DNA of 64,000 nt, taken from positions 62,001-126,000 of the forward strand of contig CANJIS010000002.1 in NCBI GenBank assembly GCA_947474565.1, in the 5' to 3' direction. Positions 36,316 to 45,028 of the stretch are shown here, in pieces; within the stretch, counting starts at the first letter, position 1; each line of letters starts with the position of its first letter. The notes beneath the pieces are model-generated. The model made no database searches. It was given only the letters and a program-made list of their open reading frames with translations, and was not told where the DNA came from. The position numbers and the translations under genes were made by a program. The stretch comes from Alphaproteobacteria bacterium. Its GTDB lineage: Bacteria > Pseudomonadota > Alphaproteobacteria > Micropepsales > Micropepsaceae.

Positions 36316-37893
36316 TTAAGCGAAGTACTGATAGATCCAGGTCTCGCTGAGCGTTTTGTCGCCCAATTGCATGAAGCAGCGCAGATCAATCGGCGCCTTG
36401 CCCGTCACCGGCACGTCGAACACAGCGCGCCAGCGGTTGGTGCCTACCACTTTGGTGACATAAGCGCCTGTCGCCGCGCCGCTGGAACAGGTGACCACCG
36501 GCTTGATGTCAAAGCGCGGCTGCATGGCGGCAATTTCGCCGCCTTCGAAATCAATGGAGAATTTGCGCGCATTGGCATCCCAGCTTTCCGCACCCGGCGG
36601 ACCGGCGCGGCCGATGCGGGTGGCAACCACGCGGGCGATGTCCGCGGGATAATTGAAGTCCTGATTCTGCCAATAGAGCCTGTAATCGAAGGACAGTGCT
36701 TGGCCCGGCTTGGGCGCGTTCGCCGGCCGCCAATAGGCGACGATATTGTCATGCACTTCGTCGTTGGTAGGGATCTCTACCAGCTCAACCGCACCGGCAC
36801 CCCAGTTGCCCTTGGGTTCAACCCAGATGCCCGGACGCTTGTGATAAAAAGCGCCGTCGTCCTGATAGTCGGCAAAATCACGGTCGCGCTGGATCAGGCC
36901 GAAACCCTTGGGAGCCTGATCGGCGAAAGCGTTGACCTGGACCGTGGGCGGATTGACCAGCGGCCGCCAGATGCGTTCGCCCTTGCCGTTCCACAGCGCC
37001 AGCCCGTCATTGTCATGAATCTCGGGCCGCCAGTCGGGCGCGCGGTCGCGCTGATTTTCGCCATACCAGTACATGCTGGTGAGCGGCGCGATGCCCACCC
37101 GCCCCGGCGTGGCGCGGAAGAACAGATCGCAATGCACATCCATCACCACCCCATCCTTGCGGACGCAATCGAAGCGATAAGCGCCGGAGACCGAAGGCCC
37201 GTCGAGCAGGGCGTAGACGGTAAGCATCTGGCCGTCTTCCGCCAGCCAGAATTGCGTGAAGCGGGGAAACTCTTCCGGCGCGGGCAAGGCGGTGTTGATG
37301 GCGATGCCCCGCGCGGAGGCGCCATACTGGTCGTCGGCCCCGGCGGTGCGGAAATAACTGGCGCCCTGGAATGCCAGCCAGTCACTCTGATTGTTCTGAG
37401 CGTTGTTGGCGCGGAAGCCGGAAAAACCCAGCGGCCCCAGATCGGCGGGATCAAGACCGGAATCGGCATATTCGAAATACGTGGGCGACCACAGAATCTC
37501 ATGCGCCATCAATTTTTCCGGCAGCCCATCGAGAGCGAAAATCTTCACCGGCTGCAGGGAGTATTTGTTGAGATGAAAGAACGACACCGGATAGGGCATG
37601 TCGGCGTTCAGCCACAGCGCCTGACCGGGGCGGAAGCGGATCTTCTGGACCTTGTCGAAATCGATATCGGCCAAGGCGGTGTTGGGGGCCGGCGGCGCCT
37701 TGTAAGGACTGGCCGCCAGGGCCTTGGCCTGGTCTTTGAGCACATCGAAGCTGAAAGCCTTGGCCGGGCCCAGACGCAGGGCGCTGGAGGTGAGGCCAGA
37801 TGTCGCGGCCCAAACGGCCGTGGAATTCAAAGTTCCCAAGGCAGCGCCCAAAGCCGCCAGGATTTCGCGGCGGTCGAAAGAAAACATTGTCAT
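36316..37893 (-). CDS. opgG: Glucan biosynthesis protein G/D (periplasmic OPG branching/processing)
   Basis: This 525-residue periplasmic protein belongs to the MdoG/OpgG family, needed to make osmoregulated periplasmic glucans. The N-terminus MTMFSFDRREILAALGAALG carries an RR pair in a Tat-like signal, as in the paralog OpgD. Family segments include RFRPGQALWLNADMPYPVSFFHLNKYS, EILWSPTYFEY and TSMYWYGENQRDRAPDWRPEIHDNDGLALWNGKGERIWRP. It is divergent from opgH rather than in the usual opgG-opgH operon. OpgG versus OpgD cannot be decided firmly. The recently described glycoside hydrolase activity of the family is known for other members. Confidence 0.9.
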   Translation of the reverse strand: MTMFSFDRREILAALGAALGTLNSTAVWAATSGLTSSALRLGPAKAFSFDVLKDQAKALAASPYKAPPAPNTALADIDFDKVQKIRFRPGQALWLNADMPYPVSFFHLNKYSLQPVKIFALDGLPEKLMAHEILWSPTYFEYADSGLDPADLGPLGFSGFRANNAQNNQSDWLAFQGASYFRTAGADDQYGASARGIAINTALPAPEEFPRFTQFWLAEDGQMLTVYALLDGPSVSGAYRFDCVRKDGVVMDVHCDLFFRATPGRVGIAPLTSMYWYGENQRDRAPDWRPEIHDNDGLALWNGKGERIWRPLVNPPTVQVNAFADQAPKGFGLIQRDRDFADYQDDGAFYHKRPGIWVEPKGNWGAGAVELVEIPTNDEVHDNIVAYWRPANAPKPGQALSFDYRLYWQNQDFNYPADIARVVATRIGRAGPPGAESWDANARKFSIDFEGGEIAAMQPRFDIKPVVTCSSGAATGAYVTKVVGTNRWRAVFDVPVTGKAPIDLRCFMQLGDKTLSETWIYQYFA

Positions 37894-38074
37894 TGCTCCA
37901 GGCCCCGGCAGTTTTGATAGGAAATGATAAGCCGCAAAGGCGGATTGGTAAAAGCGTGCGTGAAACCGCTGTGAACCGCCATCAAACCGCCCTTAAGTCT
38001 CTGTGATCGGTCCATTATTTCGCCGCAATGTTCGTCGAAATTGAAATTGCGTTCTTCCTGGGTTCTCCAAGAGC

Positions 38075-38284
38075 ATGGATTCCGAAGCTTCGGCTTTCCA
38101 GTCTGGTCTGACGGTTCTTCCGTTCGCCAATTTACCGGCGCGTGCGCCTCTAACCATGGTGCCGGGCGAAATTGTGGCCTGGACTCCCGCCCGGATGGCA
38201 AATGCCATCGGCGCCTGGATGATGGAAGAAACCAAGTTGCCGCCCCTCGCCGCATCCGTGAACGCGCCCAAGCGCCATGCCTGA
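38075..38284 (+). CDS. Short frame overlapping opgH; probable displaced OpgH N-terminus
   Basis: This 69-codon frame ends 8 bases into opgH (the opgH ATG lies before its TGA). It reads LPFANLPARAPLTMVPGEIVAW, resembling the LPPEAPLxMP stretch I recall at the N-terminus of alphaproteobacterial OpgH proteins. The annotated opgH frame begins abruptly at its first membrane helix. Either one extra base near 38250-38280 split a single gene, or the two frames are translationally coupled by the overlap. The codons look normal for the neighbourhood. Confidence 0.5.
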   Translation: MDSEASAFQSGLTVLPFANLPARAPLTMVPGEIVAWTPARMANAIGAWMMEETKLPPLAASVNAPKRHA

Positions 38285-40208
38285 TGCCGGCCTCGCCTTC
38301 CGGCGATGGCTTTTCCTGTTCCTCACCCTGTCGTCCACCGCCGCCGCGGTGACAAAACTCGGCTCCGTGCTGCACGCGGGCGGGCTGTCCATCGGTGAAG
38401 CCTGTTTTCTTTTCCTGTTCGCCATCCTGTTCGGGTGGATCAGCATGTCGTTCTGGCTGGTGCTGTTCGGCGTGGTGGCGCGGCTGGAGAGCGTGAAGCT
38501 GTTGCCCCTGGCGGAAGCGCCGTGCAGTGACACACGCACTGCAGTTCTGATGCCGGTCTACAACGAAGACGTCACGCGCGTCTTTTCCGGTGTGCGGGCA
38601 ATTTATGATTCCGTGCGCGACGCCGGTGAAGACGGATTTGATTTTTATATCTTGAGCGATTCCACCGACCCGGCCAATTGGGTTGCCGAGGAAGTCGCGT
38701 GGGAAAAACTGCGTCAGGCATTGCCGGATGCGAAAATATTCTACCGCCATCGCCACCGCAACGTCGGACGCAAGAGCGGCAACATCCAGGACTTCTGTGA
38801 GAATTGGGGCTCGCTTTACACTTATATGGTGGTGCTGGACGCCGACAGCTTGATGACCGGCGAAACGCTGGGGCATGTGCGCCGCCTGATGGATGCCAAT
38901 CCCAGAGCCGGATTGATCCAGGTGCCGGCGCAATTGGTCGGACGCCATTCGCTGTTCGCCCGCATCCAGCAATTCTCATCATCTATCTATGGTCCCACTT
39001 TCGCGTCTGGCCTGGCTTTCCTGCAGGGGCCGGACGGCAATTACTGGGGCCACAACGCCATCATCCGCATGCGCGCCTTCCTGCAGCATGGTGCGCTGCC
39101 AAAGCTTCCCGGCAAGGCGCCGTTCGGCGGCGAGATCATGAGCCATGATTTTGTCGAGGCCGCATTCCTGCGCCGCGCCGGCTGGGATGTATGGATGGCG
39201 CCCGACCTGGGCGGTTCGTTTGAGGAACCGCCGCCTTCGATTTACGATTACCTCAAGCGCGACAGGCGCTGGGCGCAAGGCAATCTGCAACATGCGCGGG
39301 TCCTGATCGCGCAAGGCATCAAACTTCCCAGCCGCCTGCACATGCTGGTCGGGCTGATGTCCTATCTGGCATCGCCCTTGTGGCTGCTGATGCTTATCGT
39401 CTCCGCCACGGTTCTGGCGCCTTATCGCGCCTCCGACGCCGACAAGCTGGCGCAGTTGCAGCTGGTGCTGGCCACATTGATCTTGCTGTATGCGCCGAAA
39501 TTTCTGGCGATGGGCATCTTCCTGCGCGATGGCAACGATGTGCGCGCCCATGGCGGCACCGGCGCGGTGTTGCGATCGGTGCTGTACGAAACGCTGTTTG
39601 CCACGCTGTTCGCGCCGGTGGTGATGCTGGCCCATAGCTGGTTCGTGCTGTCCATTCTGTCCGGCATCTCCAGTGGCTGGGCGGCACAGACCCGCGATGA
39701 CCGCTCGTTGCCGCTGTGGTTTGTGATCCGGCGTTACTGGCCGCACACACTGATCGGCATCGGCTGTACCTTTTTGCTGTGGCGGTTCAGGCCGGACGAT
39801 CTTTATTGGTATGGCGTGCTGCTGGGTGGCCTTTGGCTGGCGGTTCCCATTGTGCGGATCACCTCCAGCTTCAGCCTGGGTGAGCGGGCGGCGCGGCGCG
39901 GATTGTTTCTTGTGCCCAGCGAAACGGTGAAGCTGCCCGTTCTGGAGCGGGCCCATCGCCTGCGCACGGCGCAAGGAGAAGACAATCGGGACTTCCGCCG
40001 CCTGGTGCTGGACGATGAAAATGTGCGGCGCCTGCATCTGGCGATGCTGCAGGAATCACTGCCCGCCCTGGATATGCCCTGGGAAAAGCTTCAGGCCCTG
40101 GCGGAAGCGGCACGGCGCAAAGACACCGGCGCCTTTTCCCGTGCCGACTGGATTGCTCTTTTGTCCGATCCCGACAGTATCGCCGCCGCTAGCCAGCCAA
40201 GGATTTGA
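38277..40208 (+). CDS. opgH: Glucans biosynthesis glucosyltransferase H
   Basis: This 643-residue inner-membrane GT2 enzyme polymerises glucose from UDP-glucose into the backbone of osmoregulated periplasmic glucans. Two N-terminal membrane helices lead to the catalytic domain: [36 protein letters not shown] (the DxD metal site), [15 protein letters not shown] and the processive motif [10 protein letters not shown]. Several C-terminal membrane segments follow. It is shorter than enterobacterial MdoH (about 850), mostly at the N-terminus, where an overlapping short frame upstream may hold missing sequence. Its 3' end overlaps an aldo/keto reductase gene on the other strand by 20 bases. opgG is divergent. 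Confidence 0.93.
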   Translation: MPDAGLAFRRWLFLFLTLSSTAAAVTKLGSVLHAGGLSIGEACFLFLFAILFGWISMSFWLVLFGVVARLESVKLLPLAEAPCSDTRTAVLMPVYNEDVTRVFSGVRAIYDSVRDAGEDGFDFYILSDSTDPANWVAEEVAWEKLRQALPDAKIFYRHRHRNVGRKSGNIQDFCENWGSLYTYMVVLDADSLMTGETLGHVRRLMDANPRAGLIQVPAQLVGRHSLFARIQQFSSSIYGPTFASGLAFLQGPDGNYWGHNAIIRMRAFLQHGALPKLPGKAPFGGEIMSHDFVEAAFLRRAGWDVWMAPDLGGSFEEPPPSIYDYLKRDRRWAQGNLQHARVLIAQGIKLPSRLHMLVGLMSYLASPLWLLMLIVSATVLAPYRASDADKLAQLQLVLATLILLYAPKFLAMGIFLRDGNDVRAHGGTGAVLRSVLYETLFATLFAPVVMLAHSWFVLSILSGISSGWAAQTRDDRSLPLWFVIRRYWPHTLIGIGCTFLLWRFRPDDLYWYGVLLGGLWLAVPIVRITSSFSLGERAARRGLFLVPSETVKLPVLERAHRLRTAQGEDNRDFRRLVLDDENVRRLHLAMLQESLPALDMPWEKLQALAEAARRKDTGAFSRADWIALLSDPDSIAAASQPRI

Positions 40209-41034
40209 ATTCCGCTTCGCTGAGCGTGATTTCGGCGCCTTCGGTATTTTCCTTCAAATGTGCGCGGCTGGAGGTGCCGGGAATGGGCAGCATCACGGGG
40301 CTGCGCTTCAGCAGCCAGGCCAACGCCACCGCGCCGTGCGGAGCATTATGCGCCTTGGCGATTTTGTCCAACACGCCACCTTCTTTGGCCAGATCGCCCG
40401 CCGCCAGCGGATACCAGGGTATGAATCCGATACTCTGCTTTTCGCAGTAATCCAGAACATCTTCGCTTTGACGGTCGGCGAGATTGTAGCGGTTCTGCAC
40501 CGTGGCGACGGGAAAGACTTTCTGCGCCGCTTTTATATCTGCCACCGAAACTTCGCTGAGGCCGGCATGGCGGATCACGCCGCTATCGATCAGCGACTTG
40601 ACCGCCGCGAATTGCTCATCGCGAGCGACTTTCGGATCAATGCGATGCAACTGCCAAAGATCAATCCTTTCGACCTTAAGCCGGTCGCGGCTGTGGTGGG
40701 CGGCTTTCACCAGATAATCCGGATTGCCATTGGGCGACCACACATTGGGGCCGGAACGGGTGAGCCCGCCTTTGGTAGCGATGACAACACCCTTGTAAGG
40801 ATGCAGCGCTTCCTGAATCAGGTCTTCCGAGACGTCCGGGCCATAGGCATCGGCGGTGTCGATAAAATCAATTCCCAGACCGGCCAGGTCTTTGAGCACG
40901 CCCAAGGCTTCGGACTTGTTTTCCGGCGGACCCCAGACGCCCTTGCCGGTGATGCGCATGGCGCCAAAGCCCAGGCGATGGACCGGCAGATCGCCACCGA
41001 TTTTGAAGATGCCGCTTTTGGCCGCGTTGGGCAT
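40189..41034 (-). CDS. Aldo/keto reductase
   Basis: This 281-residue TIM-barrel oxidoreductase uses NADPH to reduce aldehydes or ketones. The catalytic tetrad fits [11 protein letters not shown] (Asp and Tyr), [11 protein letters not shown] (Lys) and [11 protein letters not shown] (His). The cofactor end is [17 protein letters not shown]. It resembles the YdbC/'oxidoreductase' subgroup of single-domain bacterial AKRs. The substrate is unknown. It is convergent with opgH and divergent from the S46 peptidase gene. Confidence 0.9.
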   Translation of the reverse strand: MPNAAKSGIFKIGGDLPVHRLGFGAMRITGKGVWGPPENKSEALGVLKDLAGLGIDFIDTADAYGPDVSEDLIQEALHPYKGVVIATKGGLTRSGPNVWSPNGNPDYLVKAAHHSRDRLKVERIDLWQLHRIDPKVARDEQFAAVKSLIDSGVIRHAGLSEVSVADIKAAQKVFPVATVQNRYNLADRQSEDVLDYCEKQSIGFIPWYPLAAGDLAKEGGVLDKIAKAHNAPHGAVALAWLLKRSPVMLPIPGTSSRAHLKENTEGAEITLSEAEFKSLAG

Positions 41035-41097
41035 GAGGGGTTCCTTTCACTGTCTGAAACGGCAATGATAGAACGTGTTTTCCGCCAGGGGACAGGC

Positions 41098-43161
41098 ATG
41101 AATAAGATTTTTGCAGCCCTGATCGCAGCAGGGTTATTGGTTCCCGCCGCCGCCCTGGCTGATGAAGGCATGTGGACCTTCGACAATTTCCCCGCGGGCA
41201 CGGTCAAAACCAAATATGGCGTCACCATCGATAAAGCCTGGCTGGATCGCGTTCAGGGCGCGGCGGTGCGGCTGTCTTCCGGCTGTTCGGCCTCCATTGT
41301 CAGCGCCAATGGCCTGGTTCTCACCAATCATCATTGTGTGCGCGACTGCGCCCAGGCGCTGTCCACCACCGGGCGGGATTATGTCGAAGGCGGCTTTATC
41401 ACTGCCAAGCATGAAGAGGAAAAACTCTGCCCCGGCATGCAGGCGGAAGTTCTGGCTTCGATTTCCGAAGTTACCGGGCGTGTCACCAAAGCGGCAGCGG
41501 GCAAGGCGGGCCAGGATTACGTCAAGGCGCGCGATGGCGAAATCGCCGGGATTGAAAAGCAGAGCTGTGCCGGGCGCGAAGACAAGTTCCGCTGCCAAGT
41601 GATCACGCTTTATCAGGGCGGCCAGTACAAGCTTTACACCTATCGCAAATATGACGATGTGCGGCTGGTGTTCGCGGTGGAAGGCCCTACCGCTTTCTTT
41701 GGAGGCGATCCGGACAATTTCAACTTTCCCCGTTATGACCTGGATTGCTCGTTTGTACGGCTTTACGAAGGCGGCAAGCCCGTCGCCACGCCCACGCACC
41801 TGACGTGGAGCGCCGATGCACCGAAAGACGGCCAACCCATCTTTGTCGCGGGCAATCCCGGCTCTACGCAACGGCTTTTGACTGCGCGGCAGCTTGAGAC
41901 CTTGCGCGATGTGAATCTGCCGGAGATTCTGATCCTGTATTCGGAATTGCGCGGACGCCTGTTCCGCTTCGCTTCGGAAAGCCCCGAGCATACCCGCATC
42001 GCCGATGATCTTCTGTTCGGCATTGAGAACAGCTTCAAGGCGCTGCGTGGCCAGGAAAAGGCGCTGGTCGATCCCGCGTTGATCACCGCCAAGCGCAAAG
42101 CCGATCAAGACCTGAAAGCGCGTGTGGCGAAAGATCCCAAGCTGGCTGCCGCCACTGGCGATCCCTGGAGCGATATCGCAAAGGCGCAAGGGAGCCTGAA
42201 AGCGCTTTACTGGCGCTATGGCATGATGGAAACACGCGCCGCTATCGGCTCAGACCTGTTCCGCTATGGCCGGCAATTGGTGCGGGCGGCGGCGGAAAAA
42301 TCCAAGACCAACACGGAACGTTTGCCAGAGTATACCGACAGCCGGTTGGCGCTTTTGTCCAAGAACCTGCTGGACGCCCATCCGGTTTATCCCGAGCTGG
42401 AGCAGGTGGCGCTGGAATTCTGGCTGAGCAAGCTGCGCGAGAATCTCACTGTCGATTCCGCCGGCACCAAATTGTTCTTAGGCAAAGATTCTCCGGAAAT
42501 GCTGGGGGCGCGGCTGGCCAAATCGCAGCTGCGCGATCCCAAGGTGCGCAAGGCGTTGTGGGATGGCGGCATGGCTGCGATCCAGGCCTCGGGCGATCCC
42601 ATGATCAAATTCATCCTGGCGACCGACGCCATGAGCCGGTCGGTGCGCAAGGATTATGAGACCCTGGTCACCGGACCGGTGGACCGCGCCGCCCAGAAAA
42701 TTGCCGCCGCCCGCTTCCAGATTTACGGCAGCAGCGTCTATCCCGACGCCACCTTCAGTCTGCGGCTGAGCTACGGCAAGGTTACCGGTTGGACCAACAA
42801 TGGCGTCACGGTCGCCCCTTTCACTTATTACAAAGGGCTGTGGGAGCGGGCGACGGGGCAATTCCCCTTCGCGCTGACGCCGCGCTGGAAGACCGCGCAA
42901 GCCAAAGTAAACCAAGGCACGGTGTTCGACTTTGCTTCCGATAACGACATTATCGGCGGCAATTCCGGCTCGCCGGCCATCACCGCGGACGGACACGTGG
43001 TCGGCGCCATCTTCGACGGCAATATAGAAAGCCTGGGCGGCGCCTTTGGCTTCGATGGCCGGACCAACCGTGCCGTGTCGGTTTCCACCGCCGCCATCAC
43101 CGAAGCGCTGAAAAATATCTATGGCGCGCAAAGCCTGGTGGCCGAATTGATGCAAAAATAG
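41098..43161 (+). CDS. S46 family dipeptidyl-peptidase, DPP7-like
   Basis: This 687-residue exported peptidase removes dipeptides from peptide N-termini. The signal peptide MNKIFAALIAAGLLVPAAALA is cleaved before DEGMW, and mature DEGMWTFDNFPAG is the family hallmark. The chymotrypsin-type triad is His in LTNHHC (about residue 78), Asp214 in NFPRYDLDCSF and Ser623 in GGNSGSPA. The residue that sets P1 preference, 18 positions after the Ser, is Gly (FDGN), as in DPP7 enzymes that take hydrophobic P1 residues; DPP11 has Arg there. A start at 41098 with AGGGGAC upstream is firm. S46 enzymes are typically about 700-720 residues. Confidence 0.95.
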   Translation: MNKIFAALIAAGLLVPAAALADEGMWTFDNFPAGTVKTKYGVTIDKAWLDRVQGAAVRLSSGCSASIVSANGLVLTNHHCVRDCAQALSTTGRDYVEGGFITAKHEEEKLCPGMQAEVLASISEVTGRVTKAAAGKAGQDYVKARDGEIAGIEKQSCAGREDKFRCQVITLYQGGQYKLYTYRKYDDVRLVFAVEGPTAFFGGDPDNFNFPRYDLDCSFVRLYEGGKPVATPTHLTWSADAPKDGQPIFVAGNPGSTQRLLTARQLETLRDVNLPEILILYSELRGRLFRFASESPEHTRIADDLLFGIENSFKALRGQEKALVDPALITAKRKADQDLKARVAKDPKLAAATGDPWSDIAKAQGSLKALYWRYGMMETRAAIGSDLFRYGRQLVRAAAEKSKTNTERLPEYTDSRLALLSKNLLDAHPVYPELEQVALEFWLSKLRENLTVDSAGTKLFLGKDSPEMLGARLAKSQLRDPKVRKALWDGGMAAIQASGDPMIKFILATDAMSRSVRKDYETLVTGPVDRAAQKIAAARFQIYGSSVYPDATFSLRLSYGKVTGWTNNGVTVAPFTYYKGLWERATGQFPFALTPRWKTAQAKVNQGTVFDFASDNDIIGGNSGSPAITADGHVVGAIFDGNIESLGGAFGFDGRTNRAVSVSTAAITEALKNIYGAQSLVAELMQK

Positions 43162-43208
43162 CGGCAACATTAAAGACCCGCTAACGCTGGCCGTGCCAAT
43201 TTTCCGGC

Positions 43209-43511
43209 ATGAGCCAATCCTTCGGCCGCCGCACAGCAAACCAGCCTTCCAAACCGCCCTTGCCGGCGGTGAGCAAATTCGCCCGCCCTGTGGTCAAACC
43301 CGAGGCCACGCCATCGGTGGACGAGGAACTGCGGCAATGGAAAAGCACGCGCCGCTCCACTTTTCCGATTCGGACGCTGGCGCTGGTGGCTTCGCTGTCC
43401 TTCGGGATTGCCTCTTTCGCGCTGCCGAAAGAAATCAATGAAGGCGTGCAATACCCGCTTTATGCCCTTTCCCTGGCCAGCCTCTATGCCGGGTTGCGCC
43501 GCAAGCGCTAA
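43209..43511 (+). CDS. Small membrane protein, unknown
   Basis: This 100-residue protein has a basic, Pro-rich cytosolic N-terminal half (residues 1-53). Two short hydrophobic segments follow: TLALVASLSFGIASFAL and YALSLASLYAGL, ending with LRRKR. The positive-inside rule puts both ends in the cytoplasm. It lies between the S46 peptidase and a convergent RnfD-like gene. No family is recognised, but codon use and the hydrophobic design support a real gene. Confidence 0.6.
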   Translation: MSQSFGRRTANQPSKPPLPAVSKFARPVVKPEATPSVDEELRQWKSTRRSTFPIRTLALVASLSFGIASFALPKEINEGVQYPLYALSLASLYAGLRRKR

Positions 43512-44350
43512 GTGGTATGGGCCACCGCGCGTTGCAAAGCGACAAAGCGGCGGCGGCGCCATTTGACTGCGGCGGCAAAAAGATTGCCCATCAGCAAAGC
43601 GATTTCCGGCGAGAAACGCAGGCTGCCGAAATGGGTCGCCGGGGCGTAGAAAATTCCCACCAGCACGCCGAACGCGATCCGCCAGCCCCAGCCCAGCGGC
43701 ATGGTGCGCGGTTCTGTGAGCATCACAAAAGCAAAGAACATCATGGCGGACCGGGTGACGATTTCCGAATCGAACATCCAGGCGTAACCGGCAGGCGCCA
43801 AAAGCGTGGAAACCACGAGCACGCTCCCGCAGAAGGAAAGCACCAGATCAAAGCAGCGCATCTTGCGCAGCAGAAAAAACCCGCCAACCAGCACCAAACC
43901 GAACAACCAGTAATTTCCCACCCACCAGCTAGCAGCGCTTTTGGTAAGAAGACCGGCGCAAAAAACGCCAAAAGCAGCGGGATTGAACAAGAGGCGCCGC
44001 CCAAAAAGATATTTCGACGCCATGGCCCAGAGGCCGGCAAGCAGCGGCAGCTCCAGCCCCGCCCAGGATAGCTGCCCCGATGGCGAAATGATCAGGGCGA
44101 GAATCAACGCGGATATCAGGACCGATTCCGGATTGCTCTTGGCATGGAAAGCTCGGGAAAAAGCGAGGTTGCCCAGCCAACACACGGCCAGCAGCAGACT
44201 GATATGCGCGGCGAGCGGCAGTGGTGATTGCGGAATGGCCCTCAGACATGAGAGCGTCAGCGACGCTGTCAGCAGCAGCGCCAGGAAAAACAGCATCAGA
44301 CGTCCTGGACTGTGACACTCCAACACATCGTCCAGGACGGGAATTCTCAC
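43508..44350 (-). CDS. NQR2/RnfD-like membrane subunit
   Basis: This 280-residue protein has about nine transmembrane helices in the layout of NqrB/RnfD subunits: LLLTASLTLSCLRAIPQSPL, ALILALIISPSGQLSWAG, ASKYLFGRRLLFNPAAFGVFCAGLL and MMFFAFVMLTEPRTMPLGWGWRIAFGVLVG. In Rnf and Nqr these subunits move electrons across the membrane. I see no clear S/T-GATxT flavinylation site here; its partner gene, overlapping by 4 bases, supplies one. No other rnf or nqr genes are present, so it looks like a two-protein extracytoplasmic electron-transfer module rather than a full Rnf complex. Confidence 0.8.
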   Translation of the reverse strand: MRIPVLDDVLECHSPGRLMLFFLALLLTASLTLSCLRAIPQSPLPLAAHISLLLAVCWLGNLAFSRAFHAKSNPESVLISALILALIISPSGQLSWAGLELPLLAGLWAMASKYLFGRRLLFNPAAFGVFCAGLLTKSAASWWVGNYWLFGLVLVGGFFLLRKMRCFDLVLSFCGSVLVVSTLLAPAGYAWMFDSEIVTRSAMMFFAFVMLTEPRTMPLGWGWRIAFGVLVGIFYAPATHFGSLRFSPEIALLMGNLFAAAVKWRRRRFVALQRAVAHTT

Positions 44351-44667
44351 GGCGGGCTTACGGCGGCCTGGGCCAGCGCCGTGGAGAGCGAAAGGCGAAA
44401 ACCCAAAGCGGTGAAGGTCGCGCCGGTTATAAGGTCCGCCTGGGACTTCTGCGCCGCGATAGCTTCGCGCGTCAGTTTGGGCATGGCGTCCTGATTAATC
44501 TGCCGGGACAGATCAATGTCTTCCGGATCCTGCAGCCATTTTATATCCGTGATCTGCCCATCACGAATGATGGCGCTGACCTGGACCAGTCCATATTCGA
44601 TATCCACGGGATTGCCGGTGAACGCGCCGTCCTTGTAGGGCGACGGAGGACGCGGTTTTGCCGCCAC
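44347..44667 (-). CDS. FMN-binding domain protein, N-terminus uncertain
   Basis: The visible 106 residues form one FMN-binding domain: YKDGAFTGNPVDIEYGLVQVSAIIRDGQITDIKWLQ early, INQDAMPKLTREAIAAQ, and the covalent flavinylation site LITGATFTALGF, where the final Thr would carry FMN. Such domains normally have an N-terminal signal or membrane anchor. Here only a GTG at 44667 starts the frame. Upstream the frame stays open through a Pro/Ala/Lys linker to a TAG at 44785-44787, with no start or signal. A frameshift may have removed the real 5' end. No apbE flavin transferase is near. It overlaps the RnfD-like gene by 4 bases. Confidence 0.78.
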   Translation of the reverse strand: MAAKPRPPSPYKDGAFTGNPVDIEYGLVQVSAIIRDGQITDIKWLQDPEDIDLSRQINQDAMPKLTREAIAAQKSQADLITGATFTALGFRLSLSTALAQAAVSPP

Positions 44668-45028
44668 GCGCTTTTTGGGCTTCTCCGCTTGCGGGGCCGC
44701 GTTGCTGTTTTCCTCTGCTGGCGCAGCAGGTGGCGACGGCGCGTAAAAACCGGGGGAAAAAACGGGTTTTGATAGCGAACCTGCCTACAGGAGAGGCTGT
44801 TGTTTTGGCGAGACGCGAGAAGTCCCGATTAAAAACCCGGCATTGCGATCAAATAACGGGCGCGCTGCAGTGCACAATGAAGATCAACGGATTGATACCG
44901 CTGCTGGGCGGGCATAGGATAACCCCAAGAAGTAAGAACAAGTGTTTCAGGGTTTTCCGGGCCTTTTCCATCAACCATCGCGGCATGGAATCATCCATGT
45001 CGTGAGCTTTAACTCCAGGGGTGCGCCC

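Noticed and set aside
40015-41097. Extending the S46 peptidase frame about 360 codons upstream
   Set aside because: The extension is antisense to the aldo/keto reductase gene, while a signal peptide and ribosome site mark the start at 41098.
44658-45005. 115-codon frame between the FMN-binding and ggt genes
   Set aside because: It is antisense to the FMN-binding gene start, has no domain, and its translation is irregular; probably not coding.
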